Part shown: positions 11,955-22,873 of the stretch, piece after piece
Layout: every line of letters starts with the position of its first letter
How positions within the stretch are numbered: position 1 is the stretch's first letter
Assembly: GCA_014529385.2 (NCBI GenBank)
Contig: CM043942.1
Span: 60,653,684 to 60,717,683 of the forward strand
Direction: 5' to 3'
DNA length: 64,000 bases
Source: Adiantum capillus-veneris
Lineage: Eukaryota > Streptophyta > Polypodiopsida > Polypodiales > Pteridaceae
The notes under the pieces: generated by a model
Told to the model about the DNA's origin: nothing
Seen by the model: the letters and a program-made list of their open reading frames with translations, nothing else
Databases searched by the model: none
Made by a program: the position numbers and the translations under genes

Positions 11955-12656
11955 TTCATGCATCGCGAGCATTACATAAACTTTGTGGAAATCATTAACT
12001 ATCCCAAGCCTCCGTCCCAAGGCCTCAAACACCTCCGAAGGTGTAGAGGGCTACTGGGGAATGAGGGTAGGGAAGAGGAAGAAGAAACATTTCATGGGAG
12101 AAAGAATTAGTTCCTCACTTTTCATCACTCTTCTTGCTAGCATACATAATAGCATAGTAATGAAGATGGAGAAGATGGAAAACTTGAGCATTGAAGCATG
12201 GCTCTTGGTTGGATTTGCATTTTATAGCCAAGAGTGTTGGTGTAGACTCTCAACTGCTCTACTTGCTTGGAGAAGGAGATGAAGCTCTTGCACTTTTCAC
12301 CTCACACAATGAGAGTGTGTGTGAGTGTGTGTGGGAGAGTATACACTGTAAGCAAGCCCCTAGATTCCTTGGTCGACCCCACTTGTAGCTCATGCTTGAA
12401 GCTCATTGGACCCCTCTTGGCCTAGCCAATCACAAGCAAGAGGCAAATCAGGCAAGCATGCTAGTCTTGGGACAAGTGTCCCCCTTTTCCCTTTGAGAGA
12501 GAGGACTTGATAAATGCAAAAACAATAAATTAAATTAGCTAATTTATCATTGGATCCCTTGGGAGGCCAACCAATAGGCTTTAGGCACACCATGAGGGCA
12601 ACATGAGGAGGAACTTGACAAGTGTCTATTTTTTCTCTCTTTGTACCAAGCATGCC

Positions 12657-12657
<1 letters not shown>

Positions 12658-12694
<37 letters not shown>
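12658..12694. repeat. (TG)n microsatellite
   Basis: An uninterrupted 37-bp TG run lies inside the LTR-A copy. The corresponding position in the Gypsy-A LTRs has only a short GT stretch (near 23893 and 55340). Confidence 0.95.
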
Positions 12695-12695
<1 letters not shown>

Positions 12696-12858
12696 CTTTC
12701 TCATCCCCCCTCTTGTAGGGCTTGCCCCCTCCTTTGTAGGGATCATTGTTGTCTTTTGTACACATTATCCCCAAGCACCTTAGTCAGCACAAGCATGACA
12801 AAGCACCTCAAGCTTGGGTGGTGTTCCCACAAGCACCTCAAGCTCCCCAGTCGGCAAG

Positions 12859-13062
12859 CACGACAAGCACCTCAAGCACCTTAGTCATCAAGCACGACAA
12901 GCTCCTCAAGCAACTTAGTCATCAAGCACGACAAGCACCTCAAGCACCTTAGTCATCAAGCACGACAAGCTCCTCAAGCAACTTAGTCATCAAGCACGAC
13001 AAGCACCTCAAGAACATTAGTCATCAAGCACGACAAGCACCTCAAGGACTTTAAGCTTGGGC
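12859..13062. repeat. 34-bp minisatellite, six units, within LTR-A copy
   Basis: Six contiguous units start at 12859, 12893, 12927, 12961, 12995 and 13029, exactly 34 bp apart. Units alternate between two variants (CACGACAAGCACC.. and CACGACAAGCTCC..), giving a 68-bp higher-order period in the middle. Related but shorter-period repeats occupy the same place in the other LTR-A copies (about 24060-24230 and 55500-55660). Confidence 0.92.
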
Positions 13063-14107
13063 CGGGTTCCCATCTCAAGCTCAAACCTAGCTTACCTAAG
13101 GTCAAAGTACTTTTAACACTAACCTTTGGGGGTCTTTAATGAAGCTAGCCGCAAAGGTCTTTAAGCTCCATTAGCTAACTTGATCTTTGATAGATCATCT
13201 CTAATTTGGGCCCCTTTACCATTGGCCCCGTGTCACGATAAACCTGAAAGCATATACCTATATTCTAACCCTTTTTCCCGTTTATTCTCCCACATTAAAT
13301 GATCAGTTTAATATGAGAAAATCATTTGGGTTGGTTAGATATTAGGTTTTATGACAAAAGTCTTTGAGTAAGAAAAATCCACGAAATAGACCTTAGCAAT
13401 TGGCAATGGATGGGGACTATAGCCCTAGAAAAAGACCTAGTCCTGTCTCACAAATGGAAACGTGACAAAATCTAAAATGATCCAAATCTTTTTCCGCCCT
13501 ATAACCTCTATAAATGGACTAAGGCATCCTCGTCCATCGCTTTTTTTCCATCTACGTGCGTAGGGAACATCTATTGGTGGTCTCTTTTTCCACTAATGAA
13601 GTCTTCGGAATGTTAATGCGTGGGGATGGATAGTTACCCAACTAGCTTGTCTATGATTGACAACCTTACTCAATCCCCACTTACCACCCACACTCACACA
13701 TGCTTCTTTATTATCTAATTACTACCACATTCTTTTGAAACTGAAAATAATGGTTCCTTTTAATTTTAGGTAACAGTGATTTCTTACTGCAAGTCTTAAA
13801 GACAACACTGGAAAGTATTCTATATCAAAAAAATCTATAAATGGGGAAAATTCCAAATTGAAGAGGTCCAAAAGGATAAAGACGGTGGAAAGGGATTCCA
13901 TGTCAATTGAGACTTCAAAATCTGGGAAAGCGAAAAGCTCCTCCCTTCCTCCAACTTAACCAAAAGGGATGACGTGCGTCGTTCCGCTTCACAATCCCTT
14001 TGCAGTGTTACAAGAAAAGAAAGCCCCTCACTTGGATCCCCTAGATTCTCCTAGCTCTAAGGATATGGAGACTGGTTGGTTGTTGAAGAATTCATCCCTT
14101 TCTCCCA

Positions 14108-14770
14108 ATGAATCCCACTCTTAAGCTACTGACTTGGAATGTGAAGGACATTAGAACGGAAGAAAAGCAAGAAAATCTCTAGCAATGCATGAAGAGAAGA
14201 AATTATATCAATTGTTGGTGTATAGAAGAGCACCACCTTAATGCTTCATTGCTAATAAAACAAACACTTGGGGAACTTCTTTTATTTTACGGCACTGTTG
14301 CGAATGGATATAGGGGAGTGATGATAGGAATCCACAGAGATCTGGAGCCTAAGGTTGTTTTTCACCACCCGTCCGGTAGGTCTCTTGCAATATCTATCAA
14401 GATACATAATAATCTCCTCACTATTTTAAACATATATGCACCTAGCGACTCCAAGGGTAGGAAGATGTTATGGTATGACCAATAGAAGGGGAGTTTTGGG
14501 TGATGGGAGATTTTAATATGGTCTATTCCAGACAACATAGACAAGGGCCCTCCAGAATTCTTGTTGGAGGTGAGTGTAAGAAATGGTCCTCCTTGGAAGC
14601 AAAATGGGATCTGGTGGATGCCTGGTAGGCTGGCCCTTAGAAGGATGACACATGGTTCACGTACCACTATCTTGAAGCCACCCATTCTTCCTCCAGGCTT
14701 GACAGAATCTATTTTTCCCATGGTGGTGATTGGGTGCCCTCTTCTTTACTTATGCAAGTCCTCGTGAGTG
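14108..14770 (+). pseudogene. LINE endonuclease/exonuclease/phosphatase domain (broken)
   Basis: Starting at ATG 14108, the frame reads a typical LINE endonuclease N-terminus (KLLTWNVKDI). It continues with CIEEHHL (the E-T-H-L-like motif), LNIYAPS, then after a frame change MGDFNMV near 14503 and SRLDRIYFS near 14690. These are the hallmark blocks of plant L1 endonucleases, which nick target DNA. An in-frame TAG (14180) and at least two frame changes make it non-functional. Confidence 0.82.
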
Positions 14771-14856
14771 AAGAAATCTCTAATCATTTCCCCCTACTTG
14801 GAACAATAGTGTTTTCTTTAGCATAATCTGTTAAAAAATGCTCACTTAAGGCTCTA

Positions 14857-15700
14857 GTGTCCCGTGCTGTAGAAGAGCTATACCAAGACACTATCAAGGA
14901 AAGGACCGACCCATGGAAGAGATTTAGAAAAAAAATACAATCAACGATCAAGAGAGTGGGATTTGTGCTAAAAAAGAGTACTAACCACACAATATTATTT
15001 TGGAGATTGAGGTTTGAAGAGCTTAGGCAAAATAAAATGCAAAGAAAGGCCTCGAATCTGGAGCACAGTGAATGGGTGAATCTTGAACGGAGCCTACACG
15101 AAAAAGAAATGGAGGTGACAAATCTTCTCATACTTCAAGCCAAGGAAAGCCACATCAAATCTGAGGATGTTAACAAAAACACCTTACTCAGAGTGATCAA
15201 GGTTATAAAACATCAGACCACCATCTCCTCCTTGATACACGAACAAAGTGATCAGATCAACAACCCAGATTAGATGGGCAAAGTCATGGTAGATCACCTG
15301 AACCTAATCATCAAAATGGAAGACTCCTCCTCTCCCATAATGAAAGAAGCCAAAGCAAAGATTTTCTTGAACACCCTAGTTGTAGTACACCCTATTCGAG
15401 CTAACTTTATGGAAAGGCCTTTTTTCTCTTGATGAATGTTGGAGGACCCTTAAAAACCTGGGTAAAGAGAAGTCGTCAAGATGGGATGGTATCACGATTG
15501 AGTTTTGTCAAGAATTTTGGAATGTTCTGGGCCCGCCGTTCTTACTTTTGGTGAACAGAGCCTTTACAAAAGGTTCACTTGAATCAGGGGTGAAGAAAGG
15601 ATTGACTAAACTCATCGCCAAGCAACTTGCTTGCTCCTAACCCAAACACTCAAGAACTATTCTAATTATGAATGTGGTCTACAAGGTGTTGGCTAAACCA
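14857..15700 (+). pseudogene. LINE linker and N-terminal reverse transcriptase (broken, truncated)
   Basis: The open piece 14857-15273 is Lys/Arg/Glu-rich (LFWRLRFEELRQNKMQRKAS) and matches the helical linker between endonuclease and RT in plant L1 elements. Beyond its stop, other frames give an RT block resembling KS-x-x-D-G-x-T-x-E-F-x-Q-x-FW (near 15475-15525) and then NVVYKVLAK (near 15665-15695). The catalytic region is missing. Frame changes are needed to read these blocks. Confidence 0.72.
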
Positions 15701-15740
15701 AATTAAATTCATGAGCTACATAGTGCAAGTAAAACTAAAC

Positions 15741-16185
15741 ATTGAAAAAAAGGAAAAGGTAAGGAATTAGAAATGGATACTCCGTGAACGCTTTATACGG
15801 AGATGAGAAGTATTTTGGCTTTAAATTTACATTGGGATTTTCATTTTCTAAATTCAAGCTTCATTTTGCATTTGAAATCTTTTGAAAGGATTTTTTTTCT
15901 TTAAGGATTTTTTTTTGTTTTTTCCATCTCCCTTGCGCAAGCTGGTTTTACGAGTTTACGCGAGCTCACCCACACCTCATGTTTGTAGGGGTTGGAAATA
16001 GTGGGTATGCCTAAAGGCCCTCACCTTAACCATTAGGCCAACACCCTTTTTTTGAGATTGGGGAATCCACCCCCACTCAATCTATATATCTACAGGTACA
16101 ATAGATAAAGAGAGGAGGGCTTTCGGCCCCCTCCCCTGGCCATGCACTAGAGCCTCCTTTCTCAAGCGAATGCACCCTAGAAGCC

Positions 16186-16264
<79 letters not shown>

Positions 16265-16455
16265 TTGTATTTTCTCTCTATAGCATGCGAGAGTAATTTC
16301 AGAAAAACATTTGTACAATTTTTTTTGTCAATCATAAAAACCTTGAACTTGAATGCCTACCCTTCTAGCTCTTTAGATCAAGAGCAATGCTTAAAAGGTC
16401 CCCAACCTAAAGTTGGGATAAGGTCATCAACAGGTCTCTAGGACTAATAAGAACT
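15741..16455. other. Unrecognised AT-rich stretch with a (CT)n run
   Basis: I see no open frame with recognisable motifs and no match to the LTR elements. It contains T-rich runs and the microsatellite listed separately. It may be a decayed repeat separating the two LINE copies. Confidence 0.45.
16188..16260. repeat. (CT)n microsatellite
   Basis: A perfect 73-bp CT repeat. It produces spurious Arg-Glu repeat translations on the minus strand, which are not genes. Confidence 0.97.
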
Positions 16456-17650
16456 AAAGTCTTTAAGTAAGAAAAATCCACGGAATAGACCTTAGAAATT
16501 GGCAATGGATGGGGACTATAGCCCTAGAAAAAGACCTAGTCCTGTCTCACAAATGGAAACGAGACCAAATCTAAAATGATCCAAAACATTTTCCGCCCTA
16601 TAACCTCTATAAATGGACTAACACATTCTTGTTCAACTCTTTTTTTCCTTTACGTGAGTAGGGCATATCTGTTGGTGGACTCCTCTTCCACTAATGAAGT
16701 CTTCTGAATGTTAATGTGTGGGGAAGGATAGTTACCCAACTAGTCGGGTTCAATTGTCTATGATTGACAACCTTTGTCAATCCCCACTTACCACCCCGCA
16801 CTCACACATGCTTCTTTATTTTCTAATTACTACCACATTCTTTTAACACTGAAAATAATGGTTCATTTTAATTTTGGGTAATAGTGATTCCTAACAGCAA
16901 GTATTAAAGAAAACATTGAAATTATTCTTTATCAAAAAAATCTTTAAACAGGGAAAATTCCAAGACTGAAAAGGTCCAAAAGGATAAAGACGGTGGCAAG
17001 GGATTCCATGTCAATTGAGACTTCAAAAGCTAGGAAAGTGAGAAGCTCCTCCCTTCCTCCAACTTAACCAAAAGGGACAACGTGTGTCATTCCGCTTCAC
17101 AATATCTTTGCAGTGTTACAAGAAAAGAAAGACCCTCACTTGGATCCCCTGGATTCTCCTAGCTCTAAGGATACGGAGACTGGTCAATTATTGAAGAATT
17201 TGTCCCTCTCTCCCAATGAACACCAGTCTTAAGCTGCTGACTTGGAATATGAAGGGAATTAAAATAAAGAAAAGCAAGAAAATATCTAGCAATGCATGAA
17301 GCGAAGAAATGATGTCAATTGCTGGTGTATAGAAGAGCACCACCTTGATGCTTCAATGCTAAGAAAACAAATGCTTGGGGAACTTCTTTTCTTCTACGGC
17401 ATCGCTCCTGATGGCTATAACGGAGTGATGATAGGACTCCACAGAGATCTGGAGCCTAAAGTTGTTTTTAACCACCCATAGGGTAGGTCTCTTGCAAGAT
17501 CTATCAAGATACATAATAATCTTTTCACTATTTTAAACATATATGCACCTAACAACTCCAAGGGTAGGAAGATGTTATGATATGACCAATAGAAGGGGAA
17601 TTTTGGGTGATTGGATATTTTAATATGGTCTATTCCAGACAACATAGACA
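16456..17650 (+). mobile_element. LINE-1-like fragment, copy 2, fused to Copia-4
   Basis: It is colinear with 13357-14543 with many point differences, including the non-coding part and the start of the endonuclease (open piece 17296-17481, CWCIEEHHLDAS). It breaks at CAACATAGACAA (about 17650), exactly where copia integrase sequence begins. Its own stops (for example within 17478-17480) show it is dead. Confidence 0.8.
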
Positions 17651-18481
17651 ATTGGAATGCATGGGTATTTCCGCTTAAAGGAAAGTCCGAAGTTTTTATG
17701 TGCTTCAAACAATTTCTGGCTATGGCTGAAAATGTCTCAAAATGTATTATGGACACCCTCCGTTCCAATTGAGGGGGGGAGTACATGTCTCATGAATTTA
17801 ATGCATTTCTGGCTAGTCATGGGATAAAACACCAATGTACAGTGCCTTATAGGCCACACCAAAATGGTGTTGCTAAGAGGAAAATCAAGTCACTTAAGGA
17901 AATGACACGATGTATGGTCAAAAGTCAAGCTTTGCCGCATTCTTTTTGGCTTGAGGCCATCATGTGTGCCACTTATGTACTTAACAGGTGTCCAACAAAA
18001 GATTTGCAGTCTATTACTCCATATGAAGCATGGCATGATAGAAAGTGTTCTATTGAGCACATGCGTGTTGTGGCTATTTGGCATATGCTTTGGTGCCACA
18101 AACACAGCGTAGAAAATTGGATGATAAGGTTGTCAAATGTATTTTTGTTGGTTATAGTGCTAAAAGCAAACGTTAGAGGTTGTATCATTTGCAAACAAAG
18201 CATATTCTAGTTTCATGGGATGTAGTGTTTGTGGAAGATTCTGTTTAGCCCTTGCTGTCATGTAGTAGAGACAGTAATGTAAGCTCACAGTGACACTTTG
18301 TTTCCTCTTTTCAATGGTAGAAGTTTGAATATAAATTCCAATGAGGCAAATGTATAGCATATGGGGGTTTCTAAAAATGTTACAGATCAGCCTATTACTG
18401 ATGATATGTACATGATGAGGAAAGGACAGTTGAAAATGAGCAGGCTGGAGATATGCCAAAATGGCTGGTGCATACATTGCA
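17651..18481 (+). pseudogene. Copia-4 integrase fragment (5'-truncated, interrupted by Gypsy-C)
   Basis: It matches Copia-1 from about 3931 to 4765: the second half of the integrase core and the region before RT. The longest open piece is 17785-18210. The catalytic glutamate motif reads NGVAKRK where Copia-1 has NGVVERK, so the acid is replaced by lysine. Frameshifts follow. The element is cut at 18481 by Gypsy-C, leaving TTGCA at 18477-18481, and continues at 62129. Its gag and protease are absent, replaced by the LINE fragment. Confidence 0.87.
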
Positions 18482-19155
18482 TGTGAGGTCCCCACCCCAC
18501 CGTATCAACCAACAAATTGATGGTGAACCTGGTGTCCACTAGATCTATTGTGGAAGCAAACAAAATGGTTCAGGGTTCGACTAGCGGACGATCTCTCATC
18601 ACAAGGTGAGTCGAGTTTGAGCCTACTAGCAGGGAGATCTAGCTCCACCTCGCAGGGGAAGCGTACTTAAACTATCTAGCAATCCTAAGACCCACCTTCC
18701 AAGAGGAGAGAAACTCCGAGTGCCTTTTTCCCCATGTTTTAAAGGCACTTACTCTCGAGATTTCACCGCTCTAGGTGCAATGAGTATTACTAATATCGAA
18801 GTAAGCACTATGGGGACAGAGAGTTTCTGACCAATCGGGACCACCCATCTCGTAGGCATTGGCAACCTGAGCCAAGCCCCCACTTTCCACCCCCATACTC
18901 ACACTTCCCTGTGTGACCTAATTACTACCACAAAGGTTGTTCAACATAAACATTCCTAGTTTTAATTCCGAAGCACATTGTTCGTTAAGACAGCCCTTCA
19001 ACCAGTATTGCAAACAACACCAAGACAGAATTCTAGTAAAAATTCTACTCAAACTTATTCATAAAAGTTCCGATGTTCTGGAGGTACAACATCCCCCCTC
19101 CAGCGAGAGTTCACTCCTCCCATTGTCGCCTAGCTGCCCATACAACTAGGTATGT

Positions 19156-19274
19156 CCACTGCATAGAAAGCACGTCATGGACACTCCCACCGCATAGAAG
19201 GTAAGACGTGGGTTCCCACCGCATAGAAAGCAAGTCGTGGGTATCCACCGCATAGAAATCAAGTTGTGGATTAA
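19156..19274. repeat. ~30-bp tandem repeat in Gypsy-C LTR, four units
   Basis: Each unit is a variant of CCACCGCATAGAAAGCAAG followed by TCGTGG. The 5' LTR has only two units (60035-60093), so the array changed copy number after insertion or by recombination between copies. Confidence 0.9.
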
Positions 19275-20523
19275 AGAGCCCTTAACGAGGAACTCTGCCC
19301 CCTGTGATCAGTAGGGGGGTCAAGACTGATTAACCATTGGAAATAAAATGAACATGTCGAGCTAAATTTTCCCTAGCATACATTCTTTCCTAATTGCAAC
19401 CAGCATACCCATCAATCATTTCCTTTCTACTTTAGAACTTAATGTACAATGAATTCAATGCCGAGGTTTCCGTCGGATTTCTCCAACATGTTTGGGGATA
19501 TTTTCATTCCTAACTAAACGTGTGCAATGTTAAATTAAACAACTTGAATGAAATTATGATCTACCTCTTCCATTTCTTCGTCGATGGCCCGTGAGATGGC
19601 CGGTAATTGTTCGTCCATGGGAGCTTTTCCCTTCCCGTTCACCTTGCTCGTTCCTGCCTCGTGGTCGTGGGCTCCACCAAAGCGAGTCCTCTTAACCGGG
19701 CCATTTTAAACTCACTACTTTAAATAATTAACCTGGAGAAAAGAGCTAATGTCCGCAAGGGTCATAACAAGCCAAATGATAGATTAGCAACATCAAACAA
19801 TGCCTGCTACATGAGAGGTTTAGATTTTTCCATATAGCAATCATTGTGGATGACATATAATCCTATGGGAAACGGCTCTAAAGATAATTACTCGGCTTAC
19901 ATGATTAAGAATAATAGGATTTCACTAATGGAATTACCAGAGAGATGAATTAAGCACGATTAATCTCTTTCCTAGCAATTAGAGGGTGCAGAATCACCGC
20001 ATGCATAGGTGTGAGAAAAACCACCTCTTAGAGACTTAATGACAGATTAATCTTACCTTAATTATATCTTAATGCATAACAGAAATGAATCTAAATCAGC
20101 GACAATATTAATGCGTGATAGAAAGAGTGATTCTCATCAATCTACACAATTACCAGCTTACTGATTAATTTCTATGCTACCTAGAGAGAGAAAATTCTAA
20201 TAATCGTGTACTAATCATTAGTTAAGAGTGATGAATGGCTGATAATTAAGCTATGGGATGATGATTACATAATAGAACATGGTTAAGGAGAATTTAGAGA
20301 GTAATTTTAGAGAATTATGACTAGGAGTAAACATAATAGACGAGAAATTTAGATGGTAGAGAAAGGAATTTATAGATGGCATTAATTAAACCGTGGTTAC
20401 CGTGATTAAGGGCTGATAATCTTCTCGATTTTTTTATCTAATCGAGCTTCTTGAGACGAGAATTCGGCAGCACCTTCCTCCTTGCTTCTCCTTCAAAAGG
20501 TGTGTGAACCGGCAACACCTTCC

Positions 20524-20603
20524 CAGTGTGTGTAGGTGTGTGTGTATGCACTGTGTGTGTGTGTGTGTATGAGCATAAGTGTGTGTGTGTGTTTGTGTGT
20601 GTG
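20524..20603. repeat. Interrupted (GT)n microsatellite in Gypsy-C 3' LTR
   Basis: GT runs are broken by AGG, ATGCA and ATGAGCATAA. The homologous site in the 5' LTR has a pure 65-bp run at 61399-61463. His-Thr repeat translations here are not genes. Confidence 0.95.
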
Positions 20604-21289
20604 CAGGTCTTTAAATAGGCTCCTACAGGCTGAAAATCGACCTGGGTTGCTAAATGCATCTGGGAGCTTCTCCAATTAAGCATGGCAAGTCTAGTTCCCT
20701 ACTCACCAAGTGTCAGGTTGGCTAGTTTAACTCACTCTGAGACTTAGTTACTGGCTTGGCAGCTTTCCCATGACTCCCACAAGGCAAGAGGGCGCCCCCT
20801 AGCTGCTAAAGCTGATCTGGAGTGGCTTGGGACCTGTTCCCACACAGTCCCGGGCTCCACACAGTCATACGAGTCGGATTTTGATGTCGTAAATTGCTAT
20901 ACGGAGCTCTAACTAAGACATACTCGACAGAGTACCTGCCATATTTAGCAGCCCCCGGGGTCCGAAAATGCAGTTTTTGAAATTCAGGGTACGGGTGCAG
21001 TTTTTCGAGACGATCAAAACTGGACGGGTCGGGTGACCAAAAAGTTGCTATTTTTGGAATTTTTTTACAAAAATTATTTAATTCACATTTCGAAGCTTTA
21101 AAACATTCTAAACATCATGGCACTGACAGAATTTGGAAAATTGCTAAAAATAGTAACTTTTTCCATTATGTTCATTTCATGGTACAATGGTGCTCTTTTG
21201 ATCGGGGTCAGAGACCTTACAACCTCCCCAATGTGATAAATTTGAGATGTCCTCATCTCAAGAATGTGTTTGGGTAATCTTTTATGAGC

Positions 21290-22873
21290 GTTGGTTCGTC
21301 GTCCCAAGTTGCATCTTCTTCAGGGTAATCCTTCCACTTTAGAGAGTTGCGTAATCTACCAGATGCTCCGTGATAGTTCTGTTGCGTAACTTCCTTTCCC
21401 TTGTTTCCAGTACGTAGTCAGGTTGGAGTTCGAGAACTCCTTATGCAGGCATGACTATCTGATCTGAGTCCAAGAATTGATCAGGATTAGGGATATAGGG
21501 TTGAGTAAGCTGATGTGGAATACATCATGAACCTTCAAGTTTGCAGGTAACTTTAGCTTGTAAGCTTGGTCACTCACAACCTTAATGATCTCGAATGGCC
21601 CACAGTACCTTGGGCTTAGCTTCTTATATCTGCCTAGTGATAAGTTGCTTTTCTTTGGTGGGACTCGCAGAAAAACCTTATCCCCTTCTTTGAAAGTTCT
21701 TTCTAAACGGTTCTTATCTGCATAGTGCTTCTGTCTATCCTGAGCGGCCTGAATGTCCTGGCGAATAGCTCTAGTCTGTGCTTCCATATCTTCTAACATC
21801 TTCCTAGATGCTTCTACCCTGATGGTTGGATCTGAGAAGTTCAGTGGTGCTAAGCACTCCTCTTCATAAAGAGCTTTGAAAGGTGACATTCCAATGCTTC
21901 TGTGTTCAGAAGAATTATAAGCATACTCCACCAAAGGTAGATATTGTAACCACTTCTTTGGCTCTTGTGAACAATAGGCTCTGAGAATGTCCTCGATGAC
22001 TTGATTAACTCTCTCAGTTTGCCCATCTGTCTGCGGATGATACGATGTACTGAAGGCTAATTGTGACCCAATAGATTGGAAAAGAGAAGTCTAAAATTTT
22101 GATGTAAACTTGGCATCTCTATCACTGACGATACGCTTGGGCAGCCCATGCAACCTAAAAATCTCCTTGATGAATACCCGACTAACATCTGAAGTAGTAA
22201 AGGTTGTCTTTACGGGTATTAGATGAGCCACTTTTGTGAGCATATCAACAACCACGAAAACAGAATCATAACCTCCTGTAGAAGGTAATCCTGTAACAAA
22301 ATCCATACTGATGCATTCCTATTTCATTTGGGGTATGTCAAGAGGTTGAAGTTGCCCTGGTAACTTGATTCTTTTGGCCTTTATCCGCTGACAAGAAAGA
22401 CATTGCCTTACATAGCGAAGTATGTCCCCTTTCATTCCAGACCAAAAATAACTCCTCCTGACAGCATGAAGAGTCTTAGCATAGCCTGGATGTCCGAATG
22501 TAGGGCTATCGTGTGCTTCATACAAAAAGGCCTTCTTTAACGCTGGATCTCTAGATACACAGAGTCTATGTCTGTAGTAAAGACATCCTCCCATAAGACA
22601 TAGTCTAGGGTTACTTGGAATAGAGATAGCTCTGAGAAAGGATTTTTTACTAAGACCATCTGCAACTGCATTTTCCTTCCCTGGTCTATACTTTATGTCA
22701 AATTCATATTCCTGTAATAGCTCTATCCATCGTCGTTGACGCATATTGAGAATAGGTTGAGTAAAAATCCATTTTAAGCTCTTGTGGTCTGTAACCAACT
22801 GAAACTTGCGCCCAAGAAGATAATGTCTCCATAACTTCAGCGCATGAATAACTGCTAAAAGCTCCAAATCATG
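21290..22873 (-). pseudogene. Gypsy-C RNase H-integrase-chromodomain part (broken)
   Basis: It continues the frame cut at 55950. RNase H begins LELLAVIHALKLW and includes LVTDHKSLKW and ADGLSKK. Then come H2C2 zinc binding (HDSPTFGHPGYAKT..CLSCQRIKAKR), the integrase core (SMDFVTGLP; VSDRDAKF; HPQTDGQTERVN) and the C-terminal domain (RYCGPFEIIKV; HDVFHISLL). In-frame stops fall at 22316 and 22088. Near 21480 the frame shifts, and a chromodomain-like tail (KWKDYPEEDATW, about 21310-21350) is read only in another frame. The last five bases, TCATG at 22869-22873, are the Gypsy-A target duplication. Confidence 0.9.

Larger units (their letters stand above)
11960..13356 (-). repeat. LTR-A family LTR, second copy, part 2
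   Basis: It resumes the LTR-A copy cut at 1570 and is colinear with 23200-24525 and 54640-55949. It ends ..TTTTATGACA at 13356, the same terminus as the Gypsy-A LTRs. No internal gag-pol adjoins it, so it is a solo or truncated LTR. It differs from the other copies by a longer TG microsatellite and an expanded 34-bp tandem array. Confidence 0.88.
13357..15740 (+). mobile_element. Degenerate LINE-1-like retrotransposon fragment, copy 1
   Basis: A dead non-LTR element beginning next to the LTR-A end. Positions 13357-14107 show no clear frame and match copy 2 at 16456-17214. The region carries pieces of an endonuclease (14108-14770), a basic linker (14857-15273) and the start of reverse transcriptase (about 15420-15700). 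It stops before the RT catalytic motifs and has no poly(A) tail that I can see. Confidence 0.8.
18482..21221 (-). repeat. Gypsy-C 3' LTR (2,740 bp)
   Basis: Its partner is 59360-62128. Relative to that copy it has four rather than two units of a ~30-bp repeat (19156-19274), a shorter GT microsatellite (20524-20603) and a ~45-bp loss near 20865. There are no supported genes inside. A purine-rich tract (CATTGGGGAGGT on the minus strand) abuts it at 21222-21233. Confidence 0.94.

Noticed and set aside
12859-13062. CRISPR-like direct repeats
   Set aside because: The 34-bp units are contiguous with no unique spacers, and the window is clearly plant nuclear DNA.
15741-16187. Possible SINE in the region with ACCATTAGGCCAACACC
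   Set aside because: I could not find tRNA-like A and B boxes, a tail or target duplications.
16082-16318. Arg-Glu repeat protein
   Set aside because: Translation of the CT microsatellite at 16188-16260.
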